DNA of 38,896 bases from Sphingomonas bacterium (lineage in GTDB: Bacteria > Pseudomonadota > Alphaproteobacteria > Sphingomonadales > Sphingomonadaceae). The notes under the pieces are model-generated. The model worked only from the letters and a program-made list of their open reading frames with translations, had not been told where the DNA came from and did no database searches. Shown here in pieces: positions 18,578 to 26,820 of the stretch. Position numbers and translations under genes: made by a program. How positions within the stretch are numbered: position 1 is the stretch's first letter; every line of letters starts with the position of its first letter. The stretch spans positions 1 to 38,896 of the forward strand of contig NZ_CAHJWW010000003.1 in NCBI RefSeq assembly GCF_903643035.1. Direction: 5' to 3'.

Positions 18578-18606
18578 GGCATAGCGGGCCGGCGGCGGGT
18601 TGACAA
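18578..18606 (-). promoter_or_regulatory. Predicted rnd promoter, placing the start site on the ATG
   Basis: On the minus strand TTGTCA (18606-18601) and TATGCC (18583-18578) are separated by exactly 17 bases. Six bases follow before the ATG at 18571. Standard spacing puts the transcription start at or within a base of the start codon. The -35 box is good and the -10 moderate. This is inference from pattern. Confidence 0.45.
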
Positions 18607-18622
18607 AGATGCCTTGCACCAT

Positions 18623-18706
18623 GTCACCCCGGGCTTGACCCGAGCTCCCGCTTTGTCCAGCCGTCCCGCCCGAAGACGCGGGACCCCGGTTCAAGGCCGG
18701 GGTGAC
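18623..18706. repeat. Large palindrome between rnd and aspS
   Basis: Two 29-base arms (18623-18651 and 18678-18706) are inverted copies matching at 25 of 29 positions, with a 26-base spacer. It begins gtcaccccgggcttgaccc and ends ggccggggtgac. It fills more than half of the 153-base divergent intergenic region and ends 18 bases before the aspS ATG. The sequence resembles GC-rich palindromic repeats of alphaproteobacteria and is not related to the CTTCGACAAGCTCAGC family. Confidence 0.75.
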
Positions 18707-18724
18707 GAAGAAGAGAGAACGATC

Positions 18725-20572
18725 ATGCACGCCTACCGCACCCACCATTGCGCCGCGCTAGACGCCGACGCCGTCGGCGAGAGTGTCCGCCTGTCGGGAT
18801 GGGTGCATCGCAAGCGCGATCACGGCGGGCTGCTGTTCGTCGACCTTCGCGACCATCACGGGATCACGCAGATCGTCGCCGACGCCGACTCGCCGATGCT
18901 ACCCGTGCTGGAGCAGCTGAGGGTCGAGTCGGTCGTGACGGTCGACGGCACCGTCAAGCGCCGGTCGGAGGCGACGGTGAACCCCGCTCTCGCGACCGGC
19001 GAGATCGAGGTGTTCGCGACCGGCGTGACGGTCCAGTCCGCCGCGCAGGAACTGCCGCTGCCCGTGTTCGGGGAGGCCGAATACCCCGAGGACATCCGGC
19101 TGCGCTATCGCTTCCTCGACCTGCGCCGCGAGCGGCTGCACGCCAATCTGATGCTGCGGTCGGCGGTGATCGCCTCGATCCGCCAGCGGATGATCGGCCA
19201 GGGCTTCACCGAGTTCCAGACGCCGATCCTGACCGCCTCGTCGCCCGAGGGCGCGCGAGACTATCTGGTGCCCAGCCGCGTCCATCCCGGCAGGTTCTAT
19301 GCGCTGCCGCAGGCGCCGCAGATGTTCAAGCAGCTGCTGATGGTCGCGGGGTTCGACCGCTATTTCCAGATCGCGCCGTGCTTCCGCGACGAGGATGGCC
19401 GCGCCGACCGCTCGCCCGGCGAGTTCTACCAGCTCGATTTCGAGATGAGCTTCGTGACGCAGGAGGACGTCTTCGCCGCGATCGAGCCGGTGCTCCACGG
19501 CATCTTCGAGGAGTTCGCCGGCTGGCGCGAGGCCAAGGGGCGGGGCGGGGCGCGGCACGTCTCGCCGCTGCCGTTCCGGCGCATCCCCTATGCCCTGTCG
19601 ATGCTGCGCTACGGCAACGACAAGCCCGACCTGCGCAACCCGATCCTAATCTCGGACGTGAGCGATCAGTTCGCCGGCTCGGGCTTCGGCCGGTTCGCCT
19701 CGATCGTCGAGGCGGGCGACGTGGTGCGCGCGATCCCCGCGCCCGGCACGGCCGACCGCAGCCGCAAGTTCTTCGACGACATGAACAGCTGGGCTCAGGG
19801 AGAGGGGTTCGCCGGGCTCGGCTACGCGACACGCAAGGGCGGGGAGTGGGGTGGCCCGATCGCCAAGAACCACGGCGAGGCGAGGATGACCGCGATGGCC
19901 GACGCGCTCGGCCTCGGCCCCGACGACGGGCTGTTCTTCGCGGCGGGGAAGGCGGCCCAGGCTGCGCGGCTCGCCGGGCTCGCGCGTACCCGCGTCGGCG
20001 AGCAGCTCGGCCTGATCGACCCCGACCGGTTCGAGTTCTGCTGGATCGTCGACTTCCCAATGTTCGAATGGGACGAGGAGAACCGCAAGGTCGATTTCAG
20101 CCACAACCCGTTCTCGATGCCGCAGGGCGAGATGGCGGCGCTGGAGGACAAGGACCCGCTGGATATCCTGGCGTACCAGTACGACATCGTGTGCAACGGC
20201 GTGGAGCTGTCGTCGGGCGCGATCCGCAATCACAGGCCGGAAATCATGTACAAGGCGTTCGAGATCGCGGGCTACACGCGAAAGGACGTCGACCGCGACT
20301 TCGCCGGTATGATAAACGCCTTCAAATATGGCGCGCCGCCGCATGGCGGCTCGGCCCCCGGCATCGACCGGATCGTCATGCTGCTGGCGGGCGAGCCCAA
20401 TATCCGCGAGGTGGTGCTGTTCCCGATGAACCAGCGCGCGGAGGACCTGATGATGGGAGCCCCGAACGTGGCGACGCCCAAGCAGCTGCGCGAGCTTCAC
20501 CTCCGGTCGACGGCGGAGGCGCCCGCGGGCGCGGCGGAGCTCGACCGGGCGGTGGCGCCCAAGGCGGGGTAG
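18725..20572 (+). CDS. aspS: Aspartyl-tRNA synthetase
   Basis: This class II aminoacyl-tRNA synthetase charges tRNA-Asp. In 615 residues it has the N-terminal OB anticodon-binding domain ([24 protein letters not shown]), class II motif 1 region, motif 2 ([24 protein letters not shown]), an inserted bacterial GAD domain (about 300-430) and motif 3 ([13 protein letters not shown]). The length and GAD domain mark the bacterial type; in alphaproteobacteria this type is often non-discriminating and also misacylates tRNA-Asn, but that cannot be settled here. The ATG at 18725 fits the family; GAGAG lies about 8 bases upstream. A long palindrome occupies its immediate upstream region. Confidence 0.97.
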   Translation: MHAYRTHHCAALDADAVGESVRLSGWVHRKRDHGGLLFVDLRDHHGITQIVADADSPMLPVLEQLRVESVVTVDGTVKRRSEATVNPALATGEIEVFATGVTVQSAAQELPLPVFGEAEYPEDIRLRYRFLDLRRERLHANLMLRSAVIASIRQRMIGQGFTEFQTPILTASSPEGARDYLVPSRVHPGRFYALPQAPQMFKQLLMVAGFDRYFQIAPCFRDEDGRADRSPGEFYQLDFEMSFVTQEDVFAAIEPVLHGIFEEFAGWREAKGRGGARHVSPLPFRRIPYALSMLRYGNDKPDLRNPILISDVSDQFAGSGFGRFASIVEAGDVVRAIPAPGTADRSRKFFDDMNSWAQGEGFAGLGYATRKGGEWGGPIAKNHGEARMTAMADALGLGPDDGLFFAAGKAAQAARLAGLARTRVGEQLGLIDPDRFEFCWIVDFPMFEWDEENRKVDFSHNPFSMPQGEMAALEDKDPLDILAYQYDIVCNGVELSSGAIRNHRPEIMYKAFEIAGYTRKDVDRDFAGMINAFKYGAPPHGGSAPGIDRIVMLLAGEPNIREVVLFPMNQRAEDLMMGAPNVATPKQLRELHLRSTAEAPAGAAELDRAVAPKAG

Positions 20573-20604
20573 GCGATCCTCGTCCGTCCGAGCAGCGTGC
20601 GCGT

Positions 20605-20979
20605 CTATTCGGGCATCGCAGACGAATGGTGCTCGGCGATCTTCCATCCGTCGGGGCCTCGGCGGTACACGAAGGTGAAGCGGCATGGCACCTGCGTCGT
20701 CGCGCCGTCGACCGTGAGGTCGAACGTGTACACGCCCGAATCGATCGCGACGTCCCCATAGTCTCGGACGTTGGACTCGTTCACGACGCCGCGGGGTCGC
20801 TTGGCGAGGAACGCCGTGAAATAGTCTCGGATTTCCGAGTGGTTATGTCGCACCTCGTTCGACAAGGTCGGCAACAGGATCGCGTCGGGGCCGTACAGGC
20901 AAACGACCGCATCCGGATCCCGCGTCTGTAGGGCCTCGTTCCAGGTCGTGAACAGGGCTTGGATGTCGGCCTTTGCCAT
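20605..20979 (-). CDS. NTF2-like protein (SgcJ/CaMKII-association-domain type)
   Basis: This 124-residue cytoplasmic protein has the cone-shaped NTF2-like fold pattern: an N-terminal helix ([25 protein letters not shown]), a short turn [12 protein letters not shown], a second helix ([10 protein letters not shown]), and the C-terminal sheet ending [19 protein letters not shown]. The WKIAEHHSS ending and PDA-LLPT motif are typical of the CaMKII-association-domain/SgcJ group, whose bacterial members have varied or unknown roles. GAGGAGG lies 5 bases upstream of the ATG, one of the clearest ribosome sites in the window. It faces aspS and is divergent from lipA. No ligand can be assigned. Confidence 0.87.
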   Translation of the reverse strand: MAKADIQALFTTWNEALQTRDPDAVVCLYGPDAILLPTLSNEVRHNHSEIRDYFTAFLAKRPRGVVNESNVRDYGDVAIDSGVYTFDLTVDGATTQVPCRFTFVYRRGPDGWKIAEHHSSAMPE

Positions 20980-21080
20980 GGATGCCTCCTCTCCCGCCGC
21001 GCGACGCCGATCCGGCCGCGTCTGGGGCGTGGCCCCCTATCGCCGAAGCGCGAATACGGCAAGCCGCGCTGGCTGCGGCA

Positions 21081-21109
21081 TTGTCTTGGCCCGTGCCGAC
21101 CGCTATCTT
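21081..21109 (+). promoter_or_regulatory. Predicted lipA promoter, placing the start site on the ATG
   Basis: TTGTCT (21081-21086) and TATCTT (21104-21109) are 17 bases apart, and six bases separate the -10 box from the ATG at 21116. This geometry matches the rnd promoter and predicts a leaderless or near-leaderless mRNA. There is no ribosome site before the ATG, which agrees. It is inferred from pattern. Confidence 0.5.
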
Positions 21110-21115
21110 CGAACC

Positions 21116-22033
21116 ATGAACGACATGACGCCGCTGGCGCGCGCCCCCCGGGAGCGCAAGCCCGACTGGATCCGCGTCAAGGCCCCGACCTCGACCGGGT
21201 TCGCGGAGACCAAGGCGCTGATGCGCCGCCTGAAGCTTGCCACTGTTTGCGAGGAGGCGGCTTGTCCCAATATCGGCGAGTGCTGGACCAAGAAGCACGC
21301 GACGGTGATGATCCTGGGCGATACCTGCACTCGCGCCTGTGCCTTCTGCAACGTCAAGACCGGTATGCCACGTGCGGTCGATCCGCTGGAGCCTGAGCAT
21401 ACGGCCACCGCCGCCGCCGAGATGGGCCTGGAGCATATCGTCATAACCTCGGTCGATCGCGACGACCTGCCTGACGGCGGCGCGTCGCAGTTCGTCAAGG
21501 TGATCGAGGCGTTGCGACGGAACACGCCTCGCACGACGATCGAGATACTGACGCCCGATTTTCGGAACAAGGCGCAATCGGCAGTCGAGTCGATCGTCGC
21601 CGCGCGGCCCGACGTCTATAATCACAACCTGGAGACGGTGCCGCGGCTCTATCCGACGATCCGGCCCGGTGCGCGCTATTACGCTTCTCTAAGGCTGCTC
21701 GAGAGCGTGAAGCGCCATGATCCGTCCATTTTCACCAAGTCCGGCGTGATGATGGGACTGGGCGAGCAGCGGCTGGAGGTTCATCAGGTGATGGATGACA
21801 TGCGCTCCGCCGATATCGATTTCCTGACGATGGGACAGTATCTCCAGCCGACTCCACGCCATGCCAAGGTAGCGGATTACGTCACTCCGCAGGCGTTCGA
21901 CGCCTATGCGCAGATCGCCCGCGCCAAGGGGTTCCTGCTTGTCGCCTCGTCCCCGCTCACCCGGTCCAGCTACCATGCCGGTGAGGACTTCGCGCGGCTG
22001 CGAGCCGCCCGCGAGTTGAAACTGGCGCGCTGA
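21116..22033 (+). CDS. lipA: Lipoyl synthase
   Basis: This radical SAM enzyme inserts two sulfur atoms into protein-bound octanoyl groups to make lipoyl cofactor for pyruvate and 2-oxoglutarate dehydrogenases. In 305 residues the auxiliary cluster cysteines are C45-x4-C50-x5-C56 ([12 protein letters not shown]) and the radical SAM cysteines C71-x3-C75-x2-C78 (CTRACAFC). The C-terminal [10 protein letters not shown] supplies the serine ligand to the auxiliary cluster. The ATG at 21116 matches the family N-terminus. The stop overlaps the next start by one base (TGATG), a common alphaproteobacterial pairing with a START-domain protein. Confidence 0.97.
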   Translation: MNDMTPLARAPRERKPDWIRVKAPTSTGFAETKALMRRLKLATVCEEAACPNIGECWTKKHATVMILGDTCTRACAFCNVKTGMPRAVDPLEPEHTATAAAEMGLEHIVITSVDRDDLPDGGASQFVKVIEALRRNTPRTTIEILTPDFRNKAQSAVESIVAARPDVYNHNLETVPRLYPTIRPGARYYASLRLLESVKRHDPSIFTKSGVMMGLGEQRLEVHQVMDDMRSADIDFLTMGQYLQPTPRHAKVADYVTPQAFDAYAQIARAKGFLLVASSPLTRSSYHAGEDFARLRAARELKLAR

Positions 22034-22527
22034 TGCCCGAACATCGCGAGACGCGACGCCTGCCCTACACGCCGGAGCAGATGTTTGACCTCGTTGCCGA
22101 CGTTACCCGCTATCCCGAGTTCCTACCTTGGGTGAATGCAGCCCGGGTCCGTTCCGACTCCCCCGTGCAGATGGTCGCCGACATGATCGTCGGCTTCAAG
22201 GGTCTGCGCGAGAGCTTCACGTCGAAGGTGGAGAAGCAGCGGCCGGGCAGCATACACGTCGATTACGTAGACGGACCGCTGAAGTTCCTGCGCAACGAGT
22301 GGGCGTTTGCGCCAGATGGTGATGGCGGCTGCCGGGTCGACTTCGCGGTCGCCTTTCAGTTCAAGAACCGATTGTTCGAGACGATCGCCGGCCAGGTGTT
22401 CGGAAGCGCGCTGCGCCGGATGATCGGGGCGTTCGAGGAACGCGCGAAGGCGCTTTACGGCAAGGAGTCGGGCGGCGTGTCCGACCGATCCGGCATCAAC
22501 AGGTCGAGCGCGCACAGCGCCGCCTGA
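22033..22527 (+). CDS. COQ10/RatA-type START-domain protein
   Basis: This 164-residue protein has the polyketide-cyclase/START fold of the COQ10/RatA family: [34 protein letters not shown] at the N-terminus and a hydrophobic cavity region. COQ10 proteins bind ubiquinone and support respiration; E. coli RatA was described as a ribosome-association toxin. The position next to lipA favours a respiration-related role, but this is inference, and no antitoxin partner is adjacent. It begins at the lipA stop (1-base overlap). The last ~24 residues are encoded on DNA that also encodes the end of cinA on the other strand (22455-22527). Confidence 0.9.
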   Translation: MPEHRETRRLPYTPEQMFDLVADVTRYPEFLPWVNAARVRSDSPVQMVADMIVGFKGLRESFTSKVEKQRPGSIHVDYVDGPLKFLRNEWAFAPDGDGGCRVDFAVAFQFKNRLFETIAGQVFGSALRRMIGAFEERAKALYGKESGGVSDRSGINRSSAHSAA

Positions 22528-22997
22528 AACCGGATGCCGCCACGGCCGAGATCGCCGAACTGGCGCACGTCCGCTACGACTTCCCCCGGATCATCGCCAC
22601 GCTGGGCGCGCGCGAACACCACGGTGCCGACCGGCTTCTTCGTGGAACCGCCGCCTGGTCCCGCGACGCCGGTGATCGCCACCGCCACATCGGCGTCCGA
22701 CCGCGCGAGCGCGCCCTGCGCCATGCTCCAGGCCGTCGCGATCGAGACGGCGCCGAACGTGTCGAGCACGTCCTCGCTTACCTTCAGGAAACCGCGCTTC
22801 GCTTCGTTGGAATAAGTGACGAACCCGCCTTCGACCACATCCGAACAGCCCGCGACCTCCGTCAGCGCCGCTGCGACCAGCCCGCCCGTACAGCTCTCCG
22901 CGGTAATGATCCGGCGCCCGGCAGCCCGGTTCGCCTCCACGACGCGGATCGCGGCGGCGACCAGCTCCGCCGGCAGGATCGTTCCTCGAACGCTCAT
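22455..22997 (-). CDS. pncC: CinA C-terminal-domain protein (nicotinamide-nucleotide amidase)
   Basis: This stand-alone CinA-C domain (180 aa) is expected to deamidate nicotinamide mononucleotide to nicotinate mononucleotide in the pyridine nucleotide cycle. Family motifs are ITAESCTGGLVAAALTEVAGCS, VTYSNEAKRGFL, VAITGVAGPGGGSTKKPVGTVVFA. The N-terminal MoCF/COG1058 domain of full-length CinA is absent, as in many proteobacteria. The ATG at 22997 overlaps the stop of the upstream periplasmic protein by 4 bases (ATGA). The last 73 bases overlap the 3' end of the COQ10/RatA-like gene on the other strand; both tails lie beyond the conserved domains. Confidence 0.93.
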   Translation of the reverse strand: MSVRGTILPAELVAAAIRVVEANRAAGRRIITAESCTGGLVAAALTEVAGCSDVVEGGFVTYSNEAKRGFLKVSEDVLDTFGAVSIATAWSMAQGALARSDADVAVAITGVAGPGGGSTKKPVGTVVFARAQRGDDPGEVVADVRQFGDLGRGGIRFQAALCALDLLMPDRSDTPPDSLP

Positions 22998-23521
22998 CGC
23001 GGCTCCGCGCAAAGCGGAAGGTTGGGCACGCTGACCGATTTGCCCTTCGCCTTCTGCGCCTTTAGATATTGCAGCGCAGTCACTACCACGCCCGCGGCGT
23101 TGCGCGGCGGCAGCGGGGCGAGCTCGGTCACGAGCCGGTCGATCATGGCACAGTCGCCGGTGTCGATCCGCCCGACGAGCTGGGGCACCAGCAGCGTGAC
23201 GAGCAGCGGGCGGGCGTAGTCGGACTGGAGCAGCGTCTGCACCATCGGGTCGCTGAGCTTCACGATCGCTGCCTGCGCATCGGGCCAGGCCCGCGCCGCG
23301 GCGGCGTCGAACCGGTCGATGAATGCACCTTGCCGCTGGCGGATCAGGCTGGCGGGCGGAAGCCGGTCGACGCAGATCGTGCCGGTCTCGCGGATGATCT
23401 CGGGCATTGCCACCAGCGCGATCGACTCGGCCTCGGGCGCGGTCAGGCAGGGTGCGGCGGAGGCTGGCGCAGGCGCGAGGGCAATGGCCAGCAGCGCCGC
23501 GATGAAGGTCCGGCGCCTCAC
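22994..23521 (-). CDS. Periplasmic protein of unknown function with four cysteines
   Basis: This 175-residue protein has a clear export signal: MRRRTFIAALLAIALAPAPASA, cleaved after residue 22. The mature part is helical, with four cysteines at 25, 50, 124 and 171 that could form two disulfides. I do not recognise a named family. The start is GTG at 23521, and it overlaps the stop of ispDF by 4 bases (GTGA); its own stop overlaps pncC by 4 bases. The gene therefore sits between two cytoplasmic metabolic genes in a tightly coupled operon. The position is not enough to give a function. Confidence 0.83.
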   Translation of the reverse strand: MRRRTFIAALLAIALAPAPASAAPCLTAPEAESIALVAMPEIIRETGTICVDRLPPASLIRQRQGAFIDRFDAAAARAWPDAQAAIVKLSDPMVQTLLQSDYARPLLVTLLVPQLVGRIDTGDCAMIDRLVTELAPLPPRNAAGVVVTALQYLKAQKAKGKSVSVPNLPLCAEPR

Positions 23522-24702
23522 GCGGTGCCAACTCCCGCCGATGGAAGCCGGACCGTGGCGCAGGCCTGGGCGGCGATGCCCTCGCCGCGTCCGGTGAAGC
23601 CAAGCCGTTCGGTGGTGGTCGCCTTGATGCTCACGCGCGCCTCGTCCAGCTCCAGCAGCGCGGCGATGCGGGCGCGTATCGCGGCACGATGCGGGCCGAT
23701 CTTCGGCTCCTCGCAGATCAGGGTAAGATCCACGAAGACGATTGCGCCGCCCTGTGCCTCGACAAGGGCTGCGGCGTGACGCAGGAACCGGTCGGACGAA
23801 GCGCCCTTCCACTGCGGGTCGCTTGGCGGGAAGTGCGTGCCGATGTCGCCCGCCGCGATCGTGCCGAGCAGCGCATCCGTCAGCGCGTGGAGCGCCACGT
23901 CCGCGTCGCTGTGCCCGGACAGCCCGCGGTCGTGCGGGATGAGGACGCCCCCCAGCCACAAATCCTCACCCGCCTCCAGCCGATGCACGTCAAAGCCGGT
24001 CGCCATCCGGGTCTCGCTCGCACTGTCGAGCCGCGCCTGCGCTGCGGCGATGTCCTGCGGGTGGGTGATCTTGTCCAGCATCATGTCTCCGGCCACGATG
24101 GCCACGTCCTGTCCCGCGTCCCGTACCATCTGCGCATCGTCCGTGACATCGCGGTCCGTCGGCCACAAGCGGTGAGCGGCCACTATCGCCTCATACACGA
24201 ACGCCTGCGGCGTCTGCACGCGATACAGCGCGTCGCGGTCGACGGTGTCGCCGAGCCGCAGGTCGCCGAGGACCCGGTCCGAGCGCGCGAGCGTGTCGAC
24301 GAGGGGGAGCACCGGGATCGCGCCCGCATGGGAGCCGAGCGCCGCCAGCAGCCGGTCGATCACCGCGCCCGGCACGAACGGCCGAGCGGCGTCATGGATC
24401 AGCACGCGCGCCGGGGGATCGTCAGCCAGCGCGGCCAGGCCCTTCTCGACCGACTGTCGCCGCAGGACGCCGCCGGTCACGATCGCTGCCGGCTCGCCGA
24501 GCGCAGCGGCGAGGGACGCGCGCTGATCGTCGGCCGTCACCACCACCACCTCGTCGATGGCGGGATGACGGGCCAATGCGCGGAACGCGTGCGCGACGAT
24601 CGCCTTGCCGCCGATCGTCTTGTATTGCTTGGGGACGTCGCCGCCGATCCGAGCGCCGCGGCCGGCGGCCATCAACAGCGCCACCGTGCGAGGTTTGCTC
24701 AT
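23518..24702 (-). CDS. ispDF: Bifunctional IspD/IspF, MEP pathway
   Basis: This cytoplasmic enzyme carries out steps 3 and 5 of the MEP isoprenoid pathway. Residues about 1-225 are the IspD cytidylyltransferase (LLMAAGRGARIGGDVPKQY, the CTP-binding loop; DAARPFV). Residues about 235-394 are the IspF cyclodiphosphate synthase (GFDVHRL and GHSDADV with metal-binding Asp/His residues, then GDIGTHFPPSD, and C-terminal GFTGRGEGIAAQA). Fusion of these two in one chain is common in alphaproteobacteria and does not include IspE, which must lie elsewhere. The gene is divergent from dusB with 83 bases between the starts. It leads the operon with the periplasmic unknown and pncC. Confidence 0.96.
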   Translation of the reverse strand: MSKPRTVALLMAAGRGARIGGDVPKQYKTIGGKAIVAHAFRALARHPAIDEVVVVTADDQRASLAAALGEPAAIVTGGVLRRQSVEKGLAALADDPPARVLIHDAARPFVPGAVIDRLLAALGSHAGAIPVLPLVDTLARSDRVLGDLRLGDTVDRDALYRVQTPQAFVYEAIVAAHRLWPTDRDVTDDAQMVRDAGQDVAIVAGDMMLDKITHPQDIAAAQARLDSASETRMATGFDVHRLEAGEDLWLGGVLIPHDRGLSGHSDADVALHALTDALLGTIAAGDIGTHFPPSDPQWKGASSDRFLRHAAALVEAQGGAIVFVDLTLICEEPKIGPHRAAIRARIAALLELDEARVSIKATTTERLGFTGRGEGIAAQACATVRLPSAGVGTA

Positions 24703-24785
24703 CCGCGAGCGTCTAGACGAAGCCGCGCCCGCCCGCCAGCCTTGCCCACGAGAAGTCGATCCCGTACTGCCCGTTTTTCAGGCAT

Positions 24786-25787
24786 ATGAACCAGACCCTA
24801 GCTTCCCTTCGGATCGGTCCCGTGCGGATCGATACGCCGGTGATCCTGGCGCCGATGACCGGCGTCACGGATCGGCCGTTCCGCACGCTCGTCCGCCGCT
24901 ATGGCTCGGGGCTGAACGTCACCGAGATGATCGCCAGCCAGGCCGCGATCCGCGAGACGCGGCAGTCGTTGCAGAAATGGGCCTGGGACCCGGTCGAGGA
25001 TCCGGTGTCGATGCAGCTCGTCGGCTGCACCCCGCACGAGATGGCGGAGGCGGCGAAGCTGTCGCAGGATCGCGGGGCGGCGATCGTCGACATCAACATG
25101 GGCTGCCCGGTCCGCAAGGTTACGAGCGGGGACGCGGGATCGGCGCTGATGCGTGACCTGAAGCTCGCGGCCGCGATCGTTTCCGCGACGGTTCGCGCGG
25201 TGTCGGTGCCCGTCACGCTCAAGATGCGGATGGGCTGGTGCCACGACAGCCTGAACGCGCCCGAGCTGGCGCGGATCGCCGAGGACCTGGGGGTAAGGAT
25301 GGTGACTGTCCACGGTCGCACCCGCAACCAAATGTACAAGGGCGCCGCCGACTGGCGCTTCGTGGCGGGCGTCAAGCAGGCGGTGACGATACCGGTCATC
25401 GTCAACGGCGACATCTGCTCGCCCGAGGATGCCGCGGCCGCGCTGGCCCAGTCGGGCGCGGACGGCGTGATGATCGGGCGCGGCGCCTATGGCAGGCCGT
25501 GGCTCCTCGGCCAGGTGATGCGCTGGCTGGAGACCGGGCATCCGGTTCCCGACCCGGACCTCGACGAGCAGTATCGCGCGATCGCCGGCCACTACGAGGA
25601 AATGCTCGAGCATTACGGCATCACGACCGGCGTCAACATGGCCCGCAAGCACATCGGCTGGTACACGCGCGGCCTGCCCGGATCGGCCGAGTTCCGCAAC
25701 CGGGTGAACCAGGAGCCCGATCCGGCGGTGGTGCGCGCGATGCTGGCGGAGTTCTACGCGCCCTGGCGCCGACAGGATGCGGCCTGA
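24786..25787 (+). CDS. dusB: tRNA dihydrouridine synthase DusB
   Basis: This flavoenzyme reduces specific uridines in tRNA to dihydrouridine. The 333 residues have the TIM-barrel motif set: [16 protein letters not shown] at the N-terminus, catalytic Cys 107 in [17 protein letters not shown], the [11 protein letters not shown] motif and IVNGDI. It sits 1 base before ntrB, the classic alphaproteobacterial order nifR3/dusB-ntrB-ntrC. The ATG at 24786 matches the family N-terminus. Regulation is not clear; the pair TTGCCC (24742-24747) and TACTGC (24765-24770) with 17-base spacing is a weak promoter candidate. Confidence 0.95.
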   Translation: MNQTLASLRIGPVRIDTPVILAPMTGVTDRPFRTLVRRYGSGLNVTEMIASQAAIRETRQSLQKWAWDPVEDPVSMQLVGCTPHEMAEAAKLSQDRGAAIVDINMGCPVRKVTSGDAGSALMRDLKLAAAIVSATVRAVSVPVTLKMRMGWCHDSLNAPELARIAEDLGVRMVTVHGRTRNQMYKGAADWRFVAGVKQAVTIPVIVNGDICSPEDAAAALAQSGADGVMIGRGAYGRPWLLGQVMRWLETGHPVPDPDLDEQYRAIAGHYEEMLEHYGITTGVNMARKHIGWYTRGLPGSAEFRNRVNQEPDPAVVRAMLAEFYAPWRRQDAA

Positions 25788-25788
25788 G

Positions 25789-26820
25789 ATGACAGCGGCG
25801 CGTCCGGATCGCCCGCCCGCCATCCCGGATGCGGACCTGTTCGCGGCGTTGCCGGTGACGGCGATGCTGGTCGACCCCGACGGTCGTATCAGACGGGTCA
25901 ATCCCGCCGGCGAGCTGCTGCTCAACTGGTCCGATCGTGGCCTGCGCGGCCAGGCGCTCGCGGCGGTGCTGCCCGGCGTTCCCGATCGCGCGGAGGACTT
26001 CGCCGCGTTCGATACCGTGATCGAGACGGCGCGCGGCATCCGGTTGCGGGCGGATGTCGCCGAGGCGGCGCTGCCCGACCAGCCCGGCTGGCGGCTCGTC
26101 ACGCTGCATGCGACCAGCCCGCGCCAGTTCGACCGCGCGCCCGGCACGCGCGCCGCGATCGGCGCGGCGGCGATGCTGGCGCACGAGATCCGCAACCCGC
26201 TGTCGGGAATTCGCGGCGCGGCGCAGCTGCTGGGAGAGGGCGAGCTGCCGCGTCTCATCATCGACGAGGTCGATCGCATCGTCGGGCTGATCGACCGGAT
26301 GGAGGACTTCACCGACACCCGCCCGCTGCCGATCGCGCCCGAGAACATCTATCCCGTGCTCGATCACGTCACGCGGATCGCGCGTGCCGGGTTCGCCCGC
26401 GACGTCGTCGTAGAGGAACGGTTCGATCCGTCCCTGCCGGCCGCGCTCGCGAACCGGAACGCACTGATCCAGGTGCTGCTGAACCTCATGAAGAACGCCG
26501 CCGAGGCGACGCAGGGCCAGGCGGCACGGCGGATCGTGCTGGCGACCGCCTATCGCCATGGCGTCACCAGCGCAGCGCTCGGTCGCGCGCCGCAACGGCT
26601 GCCGATCGAGATCGCGGTGCTGGACGACGGTCCGGGCGCGCCTGCCGACATCGCCGACCATCTGTTCGATCCGTTCGTGTCCGGCCGACCGGAAGGTCGC
26701 GGGCTGGGGCTGGCGCTGGTCGACAAGCTGGTGCGCGACATGGGCGGCATCGTCCATCACGCGCGCGAGGGGTATCCGCAGATGACCGTCTTCCGCCTGC
26801 TGCTGCCGCGCGCGGCATGA
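25789..26820 (+). CDS. ntrB: Nitrogen-sensing histidine kinase NtrB
   Basis: This soluble histidine kinase partners NtrC and responds to nitrogen status through PII in known systems. The 343 residues comprise an N-terminal PAS domain (about 15-110), the H-box with phosphorylated His 132 (AMLAHEIRNPLSGIRG), and the ATPase domain with the N-box (LMKNAAEA), DDGPGAP and the G-box GRGLGLALVDKL. There is no membrane segment. The ATG at 25789 (1 base after the dusB stop) is chosen; ATG 25777 would overlap dusB. The stop overlaps ntrC by 4 bases. Confidence 0.94.
   Translation: MTAARPDRPPAIPDADLFAALPVTAMLVDPDGRIRRVNPAGELLLNWSDRGLRGQALAAVLPGVPDRAEDFAAFDTVIETARGIRLRADVAEAALPDQPGWRLVTLHATSPRQFDRAPGTRAAIGAAAMLAHEIRNPLSGIRGAAQLLGEGELPRLIIDEVDRIVGLIDRMEDFTDTRPLPIAPENIYPVLDHVTRIARAGFARDVVVEERFDPSLPAALANRNALIQVLLNLMKNAAEATQGQAARRIVLATAYRHGVTSAALGRAPQRLPIEIAVLDDGPGAPADIADHLFDPFVSGRPEGRGLGLALVDKLVRDMGGIVHHAREGYPQMTVFRLLLPRAA

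Noticed and set aside
22033-22527. A RatA toxin of a toxin-antitoxin system
   Set aside because: The COQ10-like START fold and lipA neighbourhood fit a quinone-related role; there is no adjacent antitoxin-like gene.
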